From JADGQM01 sp964441945 (GTDB taxonomy: Bacteria; Desulfobacterota; Syntrophobacteria; Syntrophobacterales; Syntrophobacteraceae), in contig CAYTWB010000005.1 in assembly GCA_964441945.1 (NCBI GenBank), positions 44,341 to 108,340 of the forward strand: a stretch of 64,000 bases of DNA, written 5' to 3'. Under the pieces are notes generated by a model, which had not been told where the DNA came from, did not search any database, and saw only the letters and a list, made by a program, of their open reading frames with translations. This document shows positions 1-9,889 of the stretch, one piece after another (the first letter of the stretch is position 1; each line of letters begins with the position of its first letter). A program made the position numbers and the translations under genes.

Positions 1-274
1 CCAGGACCTCCAGCTGACCGGCAAGCTCGAATGTGCGCTTCGCTGCGAAATTGCCCGCAGTTCCCTTTATGGCATGCGCTGCTTTTCGCACAGCCCCGGC
101 ATCCTCTCTTTCTATGCCTTCTCGAATCGCCTGCATGTGAAAGGATGACTCTTCAAGAAACAGCTCAACGAGTTTTTGGAAAAGCTCTCGATCTCCATCC
201 ATGTTCTTGAGGGCCTCCTCCATATCGAAGCGTTCTCCTTGGGCACAGTCAAATCGATCCGTTTGCTCTGACAT
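1..274 (-). CDS. Hpt-domain phosphotransfer protein (partial, C-terminus outside window)
   Basis: The minus strand reads from an ATG at 274, with a GAGGGG Shine-Dalgarno-like sequence just upstream, through to the window edge (91 codons visible). The visible protein contains AAHAIKGTAGNF, the signature of a histidine phosphotransfer (Hpt) helix; the His of HAIKG would be the phosphorylated residue. Hpt proteins carry phosphate between receiver domains in multistep relays. It is divergent from the hybrid kinase at 429, which has two receivers but no Hpt domain of its own, so it is the natural partner (inference). The 154-base divergent gap should hold both promoters; I could not pick convincing -35/-10 boxes there. 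The gene is cut by the window, so fusion to further domains cannot be excluded. Confidence 0.85.
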   Translation of the reverse strand, partial: MSEQTDRFDCAQGERFDMEEALKNMDGDRELFQKLVELFLEESSFHMQAIREGIEREDAGAVRKAAHAIKGTAGNFAAKRTFELAGQLEVL

Positions 275-428
275 TTCTTTTCCCCTCATTCCAAGAGATT
301 CCTCAATACCTTGTTTTTGCGTGAAAAATATGGTTCATAAATTGTACCATGCGTTACCCATCACCACCTGTGGACCCTGCCAAGGGGAGGAAAGCGCGAA
401 TGGAGCGACTTATGCACGAGGAGGCCGG

Positions 429-3400
429 ATGACTGAACAGTTTGCACCTGAAGCAAGTCTGGAGGCTCAAGGGGAATATCTTCGCGCCGTCCTGGCCAGT
501 GTAGTAGAAGGCATCATCACGATCAATCAAGATTGTATTGTTGAGATGTTCACCCCTGCGGCAGAGCGCATTCTAGGCTATTTGGCCCGGGAAGTCATCG
601 GCAGGAATATAAAGATGCTCATGCCTGACCCACACCGTTCTCATCATGACGATTATGTTCGCAACTACATACTGACAGGGCAAAAAAAGGTAATCGGCAT
701 CGGGCGTGAGGTGATAGGACGCAGGAAAGATGGATCGGCTGTGCCCTTACATCTTGCCGTCAGTGAAGTGCATATCGGCAAAGAGCGCAAGTTCATCGGC
801 ATTCTGCGCGATATTAGCGAGATTCGGAAGGTCGAGGCCGTTCTCTCTGAGAGCGAAGATCGTTTTCGCAGGATGGCGGACCATGCTCCGGTGCTGATCT
901 GGATGTCGGACGTCGACGGTTCCTGTAATTACGTCAACAAATTCTGGCTGGACTTTACCGGACGCGGCCTTGAACAGCACCTGGGGCATGGTTGGATCCA
1001 GGGGGTGCATCCAGACGACTTGAAAGGTTTGAGGGACACCTTTCGTACGGCCTTGAACCAGCAAAGCCCTTTTGAGATCGAATGCAGGCTCAAACACTTC
1101 TCCGGCGACTACCGGTGGTTTCTGTGCAAGGCCGATTCCCGGTTTGACAAAGAGGGGTCTTTTGTCGGCTACCTCGGCTCCTGTGTTGATATCCACGGTC
1201 ATCGCATGACCGAGCTGGCCTTGCGTGAAATGACAATCATGCAGCAGGCGATCCTGAACGGTGCCAACTATTCCATCATTTCCACCACACCCGAGGGAAT
1301 CATCACCACATTCAACGCGGCGGCGGAACGCTGGTTGGGGTACGGGGCCGATGAAATGGTGGGGAAGATGACCCCTCTGATCCTGCACGATCCCGAAGAG
1401 CTTGCCGAGTACGCGACAATACTTTCCCGGGAGCTCGGAAGGCCTGTATCCCCCGGTTTTGAAGTGTTCGTAGCCAGGACAGGGCTTGGCGCTCCCGACG
1501 AGAGGGAATGGTCCTATGTTCGAAAGGATGGGGTCCGCTTTCCTGTTCTGCTCTCCGTGACGACACTGCGCGATGAGAACGGGATCATCACCGGGTTCTT
1601 GGGCGTAGCCAGTGATATCACAGAGCGCAAGCGGGCTGAAGAGGCCGTGTCTCGGCTGGCATCCATCATTGAATCGTCAGAGGATGCGATCGTCGGCAAG
1701 GGCCTGGACGGCACGATTCTCAGCTGGAACCGAGGAGCCGAAATCATATACGGCTATTCAGCCTCCGAAGTGATTGGCCGCCCCGTTCAGATATTGACAC
1801 CATCGGAGTATATCGACGAGACGATGGGCATCATGGAGAAAATTAAGAAAGGGGAACGGGTTGACCATTTTGAGACGGTTCGGGTCAGGAAAGATGGCAG
1901 GCTGATCAAGGTTTCGCTGACCATATCACCCATCAAGGGTCCTACCGGTGAAATAACGGGTTTTTCTACGATTGCCCGCGACATCACGGCTCGCAAGGCC
2001 GCGGAAGATCAGCTCCGAAAGCTTTCGCAGGCCGTTGAACAAAGCCCGACAAGTGTGGTCATTACCGACACGAAGGGCACAATCGAGTATGTGAACCCGA
2101 AGTTCACGCAAATAACCGGCTTCACGCCCGAGGAGGCCATCGGGCTTAACCCGCGCATCTTGAAGTCCGGAGAAAAATCTCCCGAGGAATACAAAGAACT
2201 CTGGAATACGATCACATCGGGCAAGGAGTGGCGGGGGATATTTCACAATAAGAAGAAAAACGGCGAGCTCTACTGGGAATCCGCGTCCATCTCGCCCATC
2301 AAAGGTCCGGACGGGGAGATCACTCATTTCATTGCGGTCAAGGAAGACATCACAGCCCTGAGAGAAGCACAGGAAGAGCTGGCCAAGCTTTCCCTGGTTG
2401 CCAGCAAGACGGACAACGCCGTCATCATAACGGACAGGGATGGTTTGGTTGAGTGGGTCAACGAGGGGTTTTTCCGGCTTACGGGCTATTCTCTGCACGA
2501 AGTGGTCGGCAAGAAACCGGGGCATCTGCTGCAGGGGCCACAGACCGATCCGGCGACCGTCAGGAGAATAAGTAAGCTTATCAGATCTCAGAAAGCCTTC
2601 ACCGATGAAATCTTGAACTATAACAAGAATGGTCGCCCCTACTGGGTCTCCATGAACATTACACCGATCTTCGACCGCGAGGGAGAGCTCATTCGATTCA
2701 TCTCCATCGAAAGTGACATCACCGAACGGAAGAAGTTTGAGAAGGCACTCCAGCAGGCCAAAGAAGCTGCGGACAGCGCCAACCAGGCGAAAAGCGAGTT
2801 CCTGGCCACCATGAGCCATGAGATCAGGACCCCCATGAATGCCATTGTCGGTATGGCCGAACTGCTCTGGGAAACCCCTTTGACTCCTGAACAGCGACGA
2901 TATGTTCACGTTTTTAGGTCTGCCGGGGAAACGCTCCTCAATCTCATCAATGATATTCTCGATCTGTCCAAGGTCGAGTCAGGCCAGGTCCTGATCGAGT
3001 CCGTTCCGTTTGATCTTGCCCAACTGATCGACAAGATATGCGAGATTATGGCCATGCGGGCCCATGAAAAGGGAATCGAGCTGGCCTGTCACATCACACA
3101 GGCGGTGCCGGTCTACCTGTTGGGTGATCCGGTGCGCCTGCGTCAGATACTTGTCAACCTGGTCGGGAATGCCATCAAGTTCACTGAGAAAGGTGAAGTG
3201 CTTCTGGATGTCCGTTCGGAAGACCCGGGACCACAAGCCCGGTCCGCCTCCGATTCTGAAACCATCACACTGCATATCAGGGTTCGGGACACGGGTATCG
3301 GTATCCCACCCGACAAGCTCCATATTATTTTTGACAAGTTCTCCCAGGCCGATGCGTCAATCACCCGCAGATACGGCGGCACGGGTCTGGGACTGGCAAT

Positions 3401-4418
3401 TTCGAGGCGGCTGGTGGAGCTGATGGGAGGCCGTATCCGGGTGGATAGCACTGTTGGCCGGGGAAGCACCTTTTCCTTCACAGCCCCGTTCGGTGTTCAG
3501 TCCAGGCCTCTGTTACGGGAAGGGCCCCTTGAAGCGGACCTGAAGGGCATGAGAGTGCTGGTCGTGGATGATAACTCGACAAATCGCATGATCCTCAAGG
3601 AGACGATATGGCAGTGGGGTGGCCTAGTCGGTGAAGCGGAAAACGGAGAACACGCGATTGAGGAACTCAGGCGAGCGAGGGAATCCGGGGAACCTTACCA
3701 GCTGGTTTTGCTTGATCGTCGCATGCCCGGCATGGATGGTTTTGACGTGGCGGAACATATTCAGAACGATCCGGGACTTTCCAATATGACCATAATGATG
3801 CTCACCTCGGATGCGCGAAGTGATGATATCGCCAGGTCAAAACAGCTGGGAATAGCAAGCTGCCTGATCAAGCCGATCAAGAGAGTCGAATTGCGAGAGG
3901 CGATCAATCAGGCTGTGGGCAAAGAGAGAGGTGATGTGAAGGGAGAATCGGAACCGCTTCCTCCTGCCCCGGTGGATCGGCGCCCCATGAAAGTCCTGCT
4001 TGCGGAGGACTCCGCTACCAATCGCTTTCTCATTGAAGCCTATCTCAAGAACACTCCCTATCAACTGGTGAGTGCGGAAAACGGGGAATCTGCCGTCCAG
4101 AAATTCGTCTCTGGAGAGTATGATCTTATCCTGATGGATATGCAGATGCCGGTGATGGACGGGTACACCGCCACCCGCACGATCCGGCAATTGGAACTGG
4201 AAAAGGGGCTGGAGCCCACTCCAATCATTGCATTGACGGCTCACGCCCTGGCCGAAGACGCTCAAAAGAGCATGGAGGCAGGCTGCAACGTTCATCTGAC
4301 AAAACCGGTAAAAAAGGCCGAACTTCTTGAGGTGATGGACGGGTTTTCCAGAAATCGAAAGCCGGGGACATCTCAAAGCCGGGCAGGAGCGGTCCTGACG
4401 GACGGAAAAAGAACCTGA
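429..4418 (+). CDS. Multi-PAS hybrid sensor histidine kinase with FixL-like heme PAS and two receivers
   Basis: The 1329-residue protein starts at ATG 429, preceded by GAGGAG; an open frame runs further upstream to 201 but crosses the divergent gene's start and has no family-like sequence. Order: PAS1 (about 17-135), five more PAS domains (to about 780), HisKA with SHEIRTP (His797), HATPase_c (NAIKFTEKG, DTGIGIP, GTGLGLAIS), receiver 1 (Asp1096 in LDRRMPGMDG) and receiver 2 (Asp1237 in MDMQMPVMDG). No transmembrane segment is evident, so it is probably cytoplasmic. PAS1 contains RSHHDDY followed by GIGREV; His73 and Arg93 have the 20-residue spacing of FixL's heme-ligand His and distal Arg, which suggests gas or redox sensing. 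Output probably passes through the divergent Hpt protein. A short reading frame at 400-432 overlaps the start (ATGA), possibly a leader, more likely chance. Confidence 0.93.
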   Translation: MTEQFAPEASLEAQGEYLRAVLASVVEGIITINQDCIVEMFTPAAERILGYLAREVIGRNIKMLMPDPHRSHHDDYVRNYILTGQKKVIGIGREVIGRRKDGSAVPLHLAVSEVHIGKERKFIGILRDISEIRKVEAVLSESEDRFRRMADHAPVLIWMSDVDGSCNYVNKFWLDFTGRGLEQHLGHGWIQGVHPDDLKGLRDTFRTALNQQSPFEIECRLKHFSGDYRWFLCKADSRFDKEGSFVGYLGSCVDIHGHRMTELALREMTIMQQAILNGANYSIISTTPEGIITTFNAAAERWLGYGADEMVGKMTPLILHDPEELAEYATILSRELGRPVSPGFEVFVARTGLGAPDEREWSYVRKDGVRFPVLLSVTTLRDENGIITGFLGVASDITERKRAEEAVSRLASIIESSEDAIVGKGLDGTILSWNRGAEIIYGYSASEVIGRPVQILTPSEYIDETMGIMEKIKKGERVDHFETVRVRKDGRLIKVSLTISPIKGPTGEITGFSTIARDITARKAAEDQLRKLSQAVEQSPTSVVITDTKGTIEYVNPKFTQITGFTPEEAIGLNPRILKSGEKSPEEYKELWNTITSGKEWRGIFHNKKKNGELYWESASISPIKGPDGEITHFIAVKEDITALREAQEELAKLSLVASKTDNAVIITDRDGLVEWVNEGFFRLTGYSLHEVVGKKPGHLLQGPQTDPATVRRISKLIRSQKAFTDEILNYNKNGRPYWVSMNITPIFDREGELIRFISIESDITERKKFEKALQQAKEAADSANQAKSEFLATMSHEIRTPMNAIVGMAELLWETPLTPEQRRYVHVFRSAGETLLNLINDILDLSKVESGQVLIESVPFDLAQLIDKICEIMAMRAHEKGIELACHITQAVPVYLLGDPVRLRQILVNLVGNAIKFTEKGEVLLDVRSEDPGPQARSASDSETITLHIRVRDTGIGIPPDKLHIIFDKFSQADASITRRYGGTGLGLAISRRLVELMGGRIRVDSTVGRGSTFSFTAPFGVQSRPLLREGPLEADLKGMRVLVVDDNSTNRMILKETIWQWGGLVGEAENGEHAIEELRRARESGEPYQLVLLDRRMPGMDGFDVAEHIQNDPGLSNMTIMMLTSDARSDDIARSKQLGIASCLIKPIKRVELREAINQAVGKERGDVKGESEPLPPAPVDRRPMKVLLAEDSATNRFLIEAYLKNTPYQLVSAENGESAVQKFVSGEYDLILMDMQMPVMDGYTATRTIRQLELEKGLEPTPIIALTAHALAEDAQKSMEAGCNVHLTKPVKKAELLEVMDGFSRNRKPGTSQSRAGAVLTDGKRT

Positions 4419-4443
4419 TCTTTTCACGGGAGGTAGCAATCCT

Positions 4444-6021
4444 ATGGCAGATAGTGAAAGGGAACTCCTTCTTGAAGAAATTGAAAGAACACTCGATCAA
4501 ATCATTGGAAGTCAGGTCCCGGAAGAGAACATTCTGGAACAATGGGAGGTTTTCCGGAAAGGTCTGCCCTTCATAAAACTGCTCAGACCCTGCACGATCG
4601 GCGACGGCATTCGAGTCTTGGGAGACGGGGACTCCGATCGCCTCCTGAAGCTTCATCAGGAAGCCTCCAGTGAAGGCAAGACTATGAAGTTTGTGCCGGC
4701 TTCCGGGGCGGCGACCCGGATGTTCAAGGACCTCGTCGCGGCAATGGAAGAGGAATCCAACGTTTCCCTGGAGGAACTGAAGAAGCGCGCAGAAACCGAG
4801 ACGCCCGCTGCGTCTGTGGTCGAGTTTATTTCATGCCTGGATCGATTCGCCTTCATCGAAGCATTGGAACTCGTCATGCTGCGCAATGGCGTTACCCCGG
4901 CGTCCCTTCTGGGGAAGGGAGCGTGGAGGCAAATCCTTCGATGGGTCCTTCAACCGGAGGGTTTGAACTATCGCCGTCTGCCCAAAGGGCTCATCCTTTT
5001 TCACCGTTACCCTGAAGGTCCCAGGACGCCTATCCATGAGCATCTTGTGGAGGCCGGCGAATATGTCCTCAACAAGGACCGAACCGCCGTGATCCATTTT
5101 ACTGTTTCGGAAGAACATCTTGATGCAGTTCGAAAGCATATCGAAGCAATAACCGCCGGGTTTGGACGGGACATCAAGTTTGATATCGGGATATCGGTTC
5201 AAAAGCGATCAACCAACACCATTGCGGTTACCCTTGAGAACGAGCCTTTCCGTGATGCCCAGGGAAAGCTCGTCTTTCGCCCGGGAGGCCATGGGGCCCT
5301 TCTCGAAAACTTGAACGATCTGCACGGCGACCTCGTCTTTATCAAGAATGTGGACAACGTGATTCCCGACCGTCTGAAGCCTGCAACCGTCTTTCACAAG
5401 AAGCTCCTCTGTGGGCTGTTGATTGAGGTCCAGAAGACGATCTTCGGCTATTTGAAGCAACTCGATCACCGCCCGGCCGATGAAAGCCTGCTCGATGAAA
5501 TAGCGGAATTTGCAAGAGATTATCTCTCGATCGTGCCGCCCGATGGGTTCGACACGATGCCCCTCAAACAGCGATCCGACTACTTCTTTTCGCGTCTCAA
5601 TCGGCCGTTGCGGGTCTGCGGCATGGTGAGGAACGAAGGCGAACCCGGTGGTGGACCCTTCTGGACGGTACAGGAAGACGGTGAGGTGTCCATCCAGATT
5701 GTCGAAAGTGCCCAGGTTGATGCAAACGATCCGGAACAGAAGAAGGTCCTTTCCTCGTCAACACACTTCAACCCGGTCGATCTGGTCTGCGGCGTGCGGG
5801 ACTTCGAGGGAAAGCGTTTCAATCTGTTGGAGTTCTCGGACAAGAACATGGGATTCATCACCATCAAATCCAAAGACGGCAGACAGCTCAAAGCCATGGA
5901 GCTCCCCGGGTTGTGGAATGGGGCTATGGCGTTCTGGAACACGCTCTTTGTGGAGGTCCCTTCCATCACGTTCAATCCGGTCAAATCAGTGAATGATCTG
6001 CTGAGGCAGGAACACACCTGA
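4444..6021 (+). CDS. DUF4301-like conserved protein
   Basis: A 525-residue soluble protein starts 25 bases after the kinase stop, with GGGAGGT upstream of the ATG. The stretch KFVPASGAATRMFKDL near residues 80-95 and the overall length fit the DUF4301 family as I remember it. The glycine-rich start (PASGAATRM) resembles the nucleotide-binding loop of nucleotidyltransferase-like folds, but I infer no specific reaction. No signal peptide or membrane segment is seen. It may be co-transcribed with the kinase; it converges with the ATPase gene, whose stop is 22 bases away. The function is unknown. The family call rests on memory of the motif only. Confidence 0.62.
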   Translation: MADSERELLLEEIERTLDQIIGSQVPEENILEQWEVFRKGLPFIKLLRPCTIGDGIRVLGDGDSDRLLKLHQEASSEGKTMKFVPASGAATRMFKDLVAAMEEESNVSLEELKKRAETETPAASVVEFISCLDRFAFIEALELVMLRNGVTPASLLGKGAWRQILRWVLQPEGLNYRRLPKGLILFHRYPEGPRTPIHEHLVEAGEYVLNKDRTAVIHFTVSEEHLDAVRKHIEAITAGFGRDIKFDIGISVQKRSTNTIAVTLENEPFRDAQGKLVFRPGGHGALLENLNDLHGDLVFIKNVDNVIPDRLKPATVFHKKLLCGLLIEVQKTIFGYLKQLDHRPADESLLDEIAEFARDYLSIVPPDGFDTMPLKQRSDYFFSRLNRPLRVCGMVRNEGEPGGGPFWTVQEDGEVSIQIVESAQVDANDPEQKKVLSSSTHFNPVDLVCGVRDFEGKRFNLLEFSDKNMGFITIKSKDGRQLKAMELPGLWNGAMAFWNTLFVEVPSITFNPVKSVNDLLRQEHT

Positions 6022-6043
6022 TCACCTATGTTTCAAACCCCTT

Positions 6044-8797
6044 TCATCCGGCAGTCGGGGTTACGATCTCCCGCGACGGTCTGCCTGAGATGAGTCTCTG
6101 GCGGATCCATTTTTCGAAGCCGATCACCAGGTAAACGATAATACCGGCCATCAGGATATACCCCCAAGCCTCAATGGGGATTGGGGCCCCGTGGAACATC
6201 CAGTTCATGGCGGGCAAATAGGTATAGAGGACCTGGAGGAGGGCCATGAGCGTGACACCGACAAAGAGCCACGGATTGGAAAAGAGGCCCAGTTGAAACA
6301 TGGATTTGGTCAGGGATCGGCAGTTGAGCAGGTAGAAAAGCTCGCCGAATACAAAGACGTTCACCGCCACGGTGCGGGCTTCAGGCTCGCTCGCCCCCCG
6401 CTTCAGCTCCCACTCGAAGAGGCCGAATGCGGCGGCACAGAGCATTCCGCCCACCAGGATGATGCGCCAGATGAGATAGCCTGTCAGGATGGGTGTCTTC
6501 GGGTCGCGAGGAGGCCGCAACATGATGCCGGGCTCCTTGGGCTCAAAAGCGAGGGTCAATCCCAGCAGGACCGCGGTTACCATGTTGATCCAAAGGATTT
6601 GGACGGGGAGTATCGGCAGGGTCGTCCCGGCGACTATGGCCAGAAGGATCACGAGGCCCTCGCCGAGGTTGGTGGGAAGTGTCCAGACAATGAACTTAGT
6701 GAGGTTGTCGAAGACGCCCCGGCCTTCCTCCACCGCGGCTTCGATGGTGGCGAAATTATCGTCGGTCAGGATCATATCGGCGGCCTCCTTGGCCACTTCG
6801 GTGCCGGTGATCCCCATGGCGATGCCGATATTGGCCCGCTTGAGCGCCGGTGCGTCGTTTACCCCGTCACCCGTCATGGCCACAATGTGCCCCCGCGCTT
6901 GAAGCGCCTCCACCAGGCGCAGCTTCTGCTCGGGATCCACCCTGGCGAAAACCGACGTCCTTTCGACTGTCTCGATGAGCTCCTGGTCCGGAATCGAGGC
7001 CAGGGTCTTGCCGTTTATCGCGGCTTCTTTTGATCCGCAACAACCGCCTGCATCGAACAGACCGATGCGCTCGGCGATGGCTGAAGCCGTGACGGCGTGG
7101 TCTCCGGTGATCATCTTGACACAGATACCGGCGGTATGACACGCTTTCACGGCCGTTATCGCCTCCGCCCGCGGCGGGTCGATCATCCCCTGCAACCCCA
7201 GGAAACAAAGACCGGAAGCCACATCTTCATGGTCAAACGGAGCCGATTCGGGTGCGATCTCCTTCTTTGCAAACGCCAGCACGCGCAGGCCGCTGGAAGC
7301 CATCCTCTCGACCTCGCTCATCACCCACCCGCTGTTCAACTCAGTGCGTGCGCCTTTGGCGTCGAGGGCTTCCGTGCACCGATCGAGGATGATCTCCACC
7401 GCCCCTTTGACGTAGGCGACCTGGGGTTCGGCCTGCCCCTCTCCATGCAAAGTCGCCATGTACTGCCGCTCGGATTCAAAGGGTATCACATCCAGCCGTG
7501 GGAATTGCTCTGCCACGTCCTGGGACGACAGACCAGCCCTGGCAGCGGAAACCAGCAGTGCCCCCTCAGTGGGGTCCCCCTGAACCTCCCAGCGACCTTC
7601 TTTCTCTAAAAGGATGCTGTCGTTGCAGAGCAGCCCGGCTCGCAAGCATTCGATCAGCACGGGGGATTGGCCGGATGTGAAAGGCTTGCCCTGCTTTAAA
7701 ATCGCTCCGGAAGGATCGTAGCCGGTTCCCGATACTTCGAAAACTTCGCCTCCGACACTGATTTCCTGGACCGTCATCTGGTTTTCCGTCAGGGTGCCCG
7801 TCTTGTCCGAGCAGATAACAGTGGTGCTGCCCAGCGTCTCCACTGCCGGAAGCCGGCGGATGACCGCCCGCCGCTTCGCCATGCGCGCCACTCCGATGGC
7901 GAGCGTGATGCTCAGCGCGGCCGGCAACCCTTCGGGAATCGCGCCCACCGCCAGCGCAACCGCCGCCATGAACATATCGAGAGGGGGCTGACCACGCAAG
8001 ATACCGACCAGCACCGTGGCTGCCGCCAGGGCCAGGATGGCATAGAGCAGAATATGGCTGAAATGACCGATCTTTTTTGTGAGCGGAGTTTGCAGGTCCG
8101 GCGCCGCCGCAATGAGTTCGGAAATCCGCCCGACTTCAGTGGCATTGCCGGTCGCGACCACCACCCCTGTCGCCTGACCATAGGTGACCAGGGTCGAGGC
8201 GTAGGCCATATTGCGGCGATCCGCCAGCACCGTATCATGAGCAAGAACGCCTCGCTTCTTCTTGACCGGCACCGATTCGCCGGTAAGAGTGGATTCGTCG
8301 ATCTGTAGGTCCCGCAGATCCACCAGGCGCATATCGGCAGGCACCTTGTCGCCGGACTGCAGGAGGACGAGGTCGCCCGGCACCACCTCTGTAGAGGAGA
8401 TGCGGCGTTTGAGCCCGGCCCGAAGCACCGTAGCTTCGGCCACCATAGTCTGAGCAAGAACGGCAATGGCCTCGAGGGCCTTGGACTCCTGAAGAAACCC
8501 GATGGCGGCATTGACGAGCACCACCCCGAAAATCACGCCGGAATCGACCCATTCTTGAAGAGCGGCCGTCACCACCCCGGCCGCCAGCAGAATGTAGATG
8601 AGCGGTTGATGGAACTGCAGGAGCAGACGCATGAGGGGGCCTTTGCCTCCCTTGCCGGTGATGACGTTGGGTCCGAAATGGTCCTGGCGGCGTTTGACTT
8701 GGAATTCATCGAGCCCTCCGTCCGGGTTGCTCTGCAGGAGATCGACCACTTCACTGCCCGGCAGGTGGTGCCAGTGTTTTGCCATCAGTTGTTCCAT
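6044..8797 (-). CDS. P-type (P2A-like) cation-transporting ATPase
   Basis: A 917-residue inner-membrane pump starting at the ATG at 8797, which has AAGGGG seven bases upstream; the frame is open 26 codons further but that extension is low-complexity and lacks a ribosome site. Visible features: actuator TGES (172-175), PEGLP in the fourth membrane helix (about 288-292), phosphorylation motif DKTGTLT with Asp331, TGDGVNDAPALK hinge, and ten or so hydrophobic segments. These define the Ca2+/Na+,K+/H+-like P2 group. The sixth helix reads NMVTAVLLG where SERCA has NxxTD, so the Asp that binds Ca2+ is Ala; the transported ion is therefore unclear. No clear operon partner: hflC lies 120 bases upstream on the same strand. 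Confidence 0.9.
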   Translation of the reverse strand: MEQLMAKHWHHLPGSEVVDLLQSNPDGGLDEFQVKRRQDHFGPNVITGKGGKGPLMRLLLQFHQPLIYILLAAGVVTAALQEWVDSGVIFGVVLVNAAIGFLQESKALEAIAVLAQTMVAEATVLRAGLKRRISSTEVVPGDLVLLQSGDKVPADMRLVDLRDLQIDESTLTGESVPVKKKRGVLAHDTVLADRRNMAYASTLVTYGQATGVVVATGNATEVGRISELIAAAPDLQTPLTKKIGHFSHILLYAILALAAATVLVGILRGQPPLDMFMAAVALAVGAIPEGLPAALSITLAIGVARMAKRRAVIRRLPAVETLGSTTVICSDKTGTLTENQMTVQEISVGGEVFEVSGTGYDPSGAILKQGKPFTSGQSPVLIECLRAGLLCNDSILLEKEGRWEVQGDPTEGALLVSAARAGLSSQDVAEQFPRLDVIPFESERQYMATLHGEGQAEPQVAYVKGAVEIILDRCTEALDAKGARTELNSGWVMSEVERMASSGLRVLAFAKKEIAPESAPFDHEDVASGLCFLGLQGMIDPPRAEAITAVKACHTAGICVKMITGDHAVTASAIAERIGLFDAGGCCGSKEAAINGKTLASIPDQELIETVERTSVFARVDPEQKLRLVEALQARGHIVAMTGDGVNDAPALKRANIGIAMGITGTEVAKEAADMILTDDNFATIEAAVEEGRGVFDNLTKFIVWTLPTNLGEGLVILLAIVAGTTLPILPVQILWINMVTAVLLGLTLAFEPKEPGIMLRPPRDPKTPILTGYLIWRIILVGGMLCAAAFGLFEWELKRGASEPEARTVAVNVFVFGELFYLLNCRSLTKSMFQLGLFSNPWLFVGVTLMALLQVLYTYLPAMNWMFHGAPIPIEAWGYILMAGIIVYLVIGFEKWIRQRLISGRPSREIVTPTAG

Positions 8798-8917
8798 GAA
8801 CAGACCCCTTTCAGCTTGTTGCTGTGCAAACCGGCGAACCGGTGAGTTGGCGAATGGGGATACCGGGGGAGCCATACAAATACAGTCACGATCACGGCCG
8901 ACAACCGCGAAGATCTT

Positions 8918-9889
8918 CTAGCGATTCCCGCGGCCGGGAAAGGTCCCGGCTTCTTTCAGGTATCGGTAATAGTCACTATCGGTGGTCAGGATCATGACCG
9001 AGTTGCTGTTTTGGCCCTCCTTGTAGGCTTCCAGGGTGCGCGAGAAGGCGTAGAATTCCGGGTCGGCCCCGTAGGCGTCACCATAGACACGCGTGGCCTC
9101 GGCGTCGCCTTTTCCGCGAATCTCCTGGACTTGGCGATAGGCGTTGGAGCGGATCTGGCGCAATTCCTTTTCCATCGTTCCGAGGATCTCGGCGCTCCGG
9201 CCTTCCCCCTCGGAGCGGAACTGGGCGGCAATCCGCATTCGCTCCGAAATCATGCGGGCATACACCTTCTGCTGAACACTATCCACATAATTCAGCCGCT
9301 TGATGCGCACATCCACCAGTTCGATCCCGTACTGGGGGATGATCCTGCGGGCTTCCGCCAGGATGGTTCGAGTGATCTCCTCGCGACCGCGAGCGATTTT
9401 CTTCTTCAGCTCCTCCTGCACTTCGGCAGGGGCCTCTTCCAGGACCTCCCCCGGCGGGACCTCCCACGAGGCGCTCCGCACCAGCTCCACCAGTTCACTG
9501 GAAGAGACCTGGTCCCTGACCACGGAATCAATGATATCGTTCAGACGCGACTGGGCCCCGGCCTCGGTGGCGACGCTTTCCAGGAACTTCCTGGCATCGG
9601 CAATCCGCCACCGTGCGGTCGTGTCCACCCAGATGAACTCCCGCCCCTTGGTGGGGATCTGATTGGGCTCCCCATCCCAAATGAGGAGGCGCTTCTCAAA
9701 GCGGCGCACCTCCTGGATGAAGGGGACCTTCAGGTGAAGGCCCGGGTCGATGACCGTCTCTCCCACCGGCCGACCAAATTGAAGAACGATGGCCTGCTCA
9801 CCCTCTTCTACGGTGTAGAAGGCGCCTGAAAGGACAAAAGCGAACGCCAGGGCAACGATCCCGATTCCGAATTTCAGGTTTTGATTCAT
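8918..9889 (-). CDS. hflC: HflC, FtsH-modulating SPFH/band 7 membrane protein
   Basis: A 323-residue protein with one N-terminal membrane anchor (about residues 7-25) followed by the SPFH/band 7 domain beginning YTVEEGEQAIVLQFGRPV. The order VDTTARWRIADARKFLE and the later VDVRIKRLNYV are typical of HflC. With HflK it forms a large membrane cage around the FtsH protease and modulates its access to membrane substrates (established for the family). The start overlaps the hflK stop by ATGA, so the two are translationally coupled. The C-terminal part contains LRQIRSNAYRQVQEIRGKGDAEATRVY, the coiled-coil region seen in homologues. Its length is normal for the family. Confidence 0.95.
   Translation of the reverse strand: MNQNLKFGIGIVALAFAFVLSGAFYTVEEGEQAIVLQFGRPVGETVIDPGLHLKVPFIQEVRRFEKRLLIWDGEPNQIPTKGREFIWVDTTARWRIADARKFLESVATEAGAQSRLNDIIDSVVRDQVSSSELVELVRSASWEVPPGEVLEEAPAEVQEELKKKIARGREEITRTILAEARRIIPQYGIELVDVRIKRLNYVDSVQQKVYARMISERMRIAAQFRSEGEGRSAEILGTMEKELRQIRSNAYRQVQEIRGKGDAEATRVYGDAYGADPEFYAFSRTLEAYKEGQNSNSVMILTTDSDYYRYLKEAGTFPGRGNR

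Noticed and set aside
201..428. Upstream extension of the hybrid kinase reading frame
   Set aside because: It crosses the divergent Hpt gene's start, lacks a ribosome site and family-like sequence; ATG 429 has GAGGAG and begins directly before PAS1.
8798..8875. N-terminal extension of the P-type ATPase
   Set aside because: The 26 residues look like translated intergenic repeat (SPVRRFA) and lack a ribosome site; ATG 8797 has AAGGGG.
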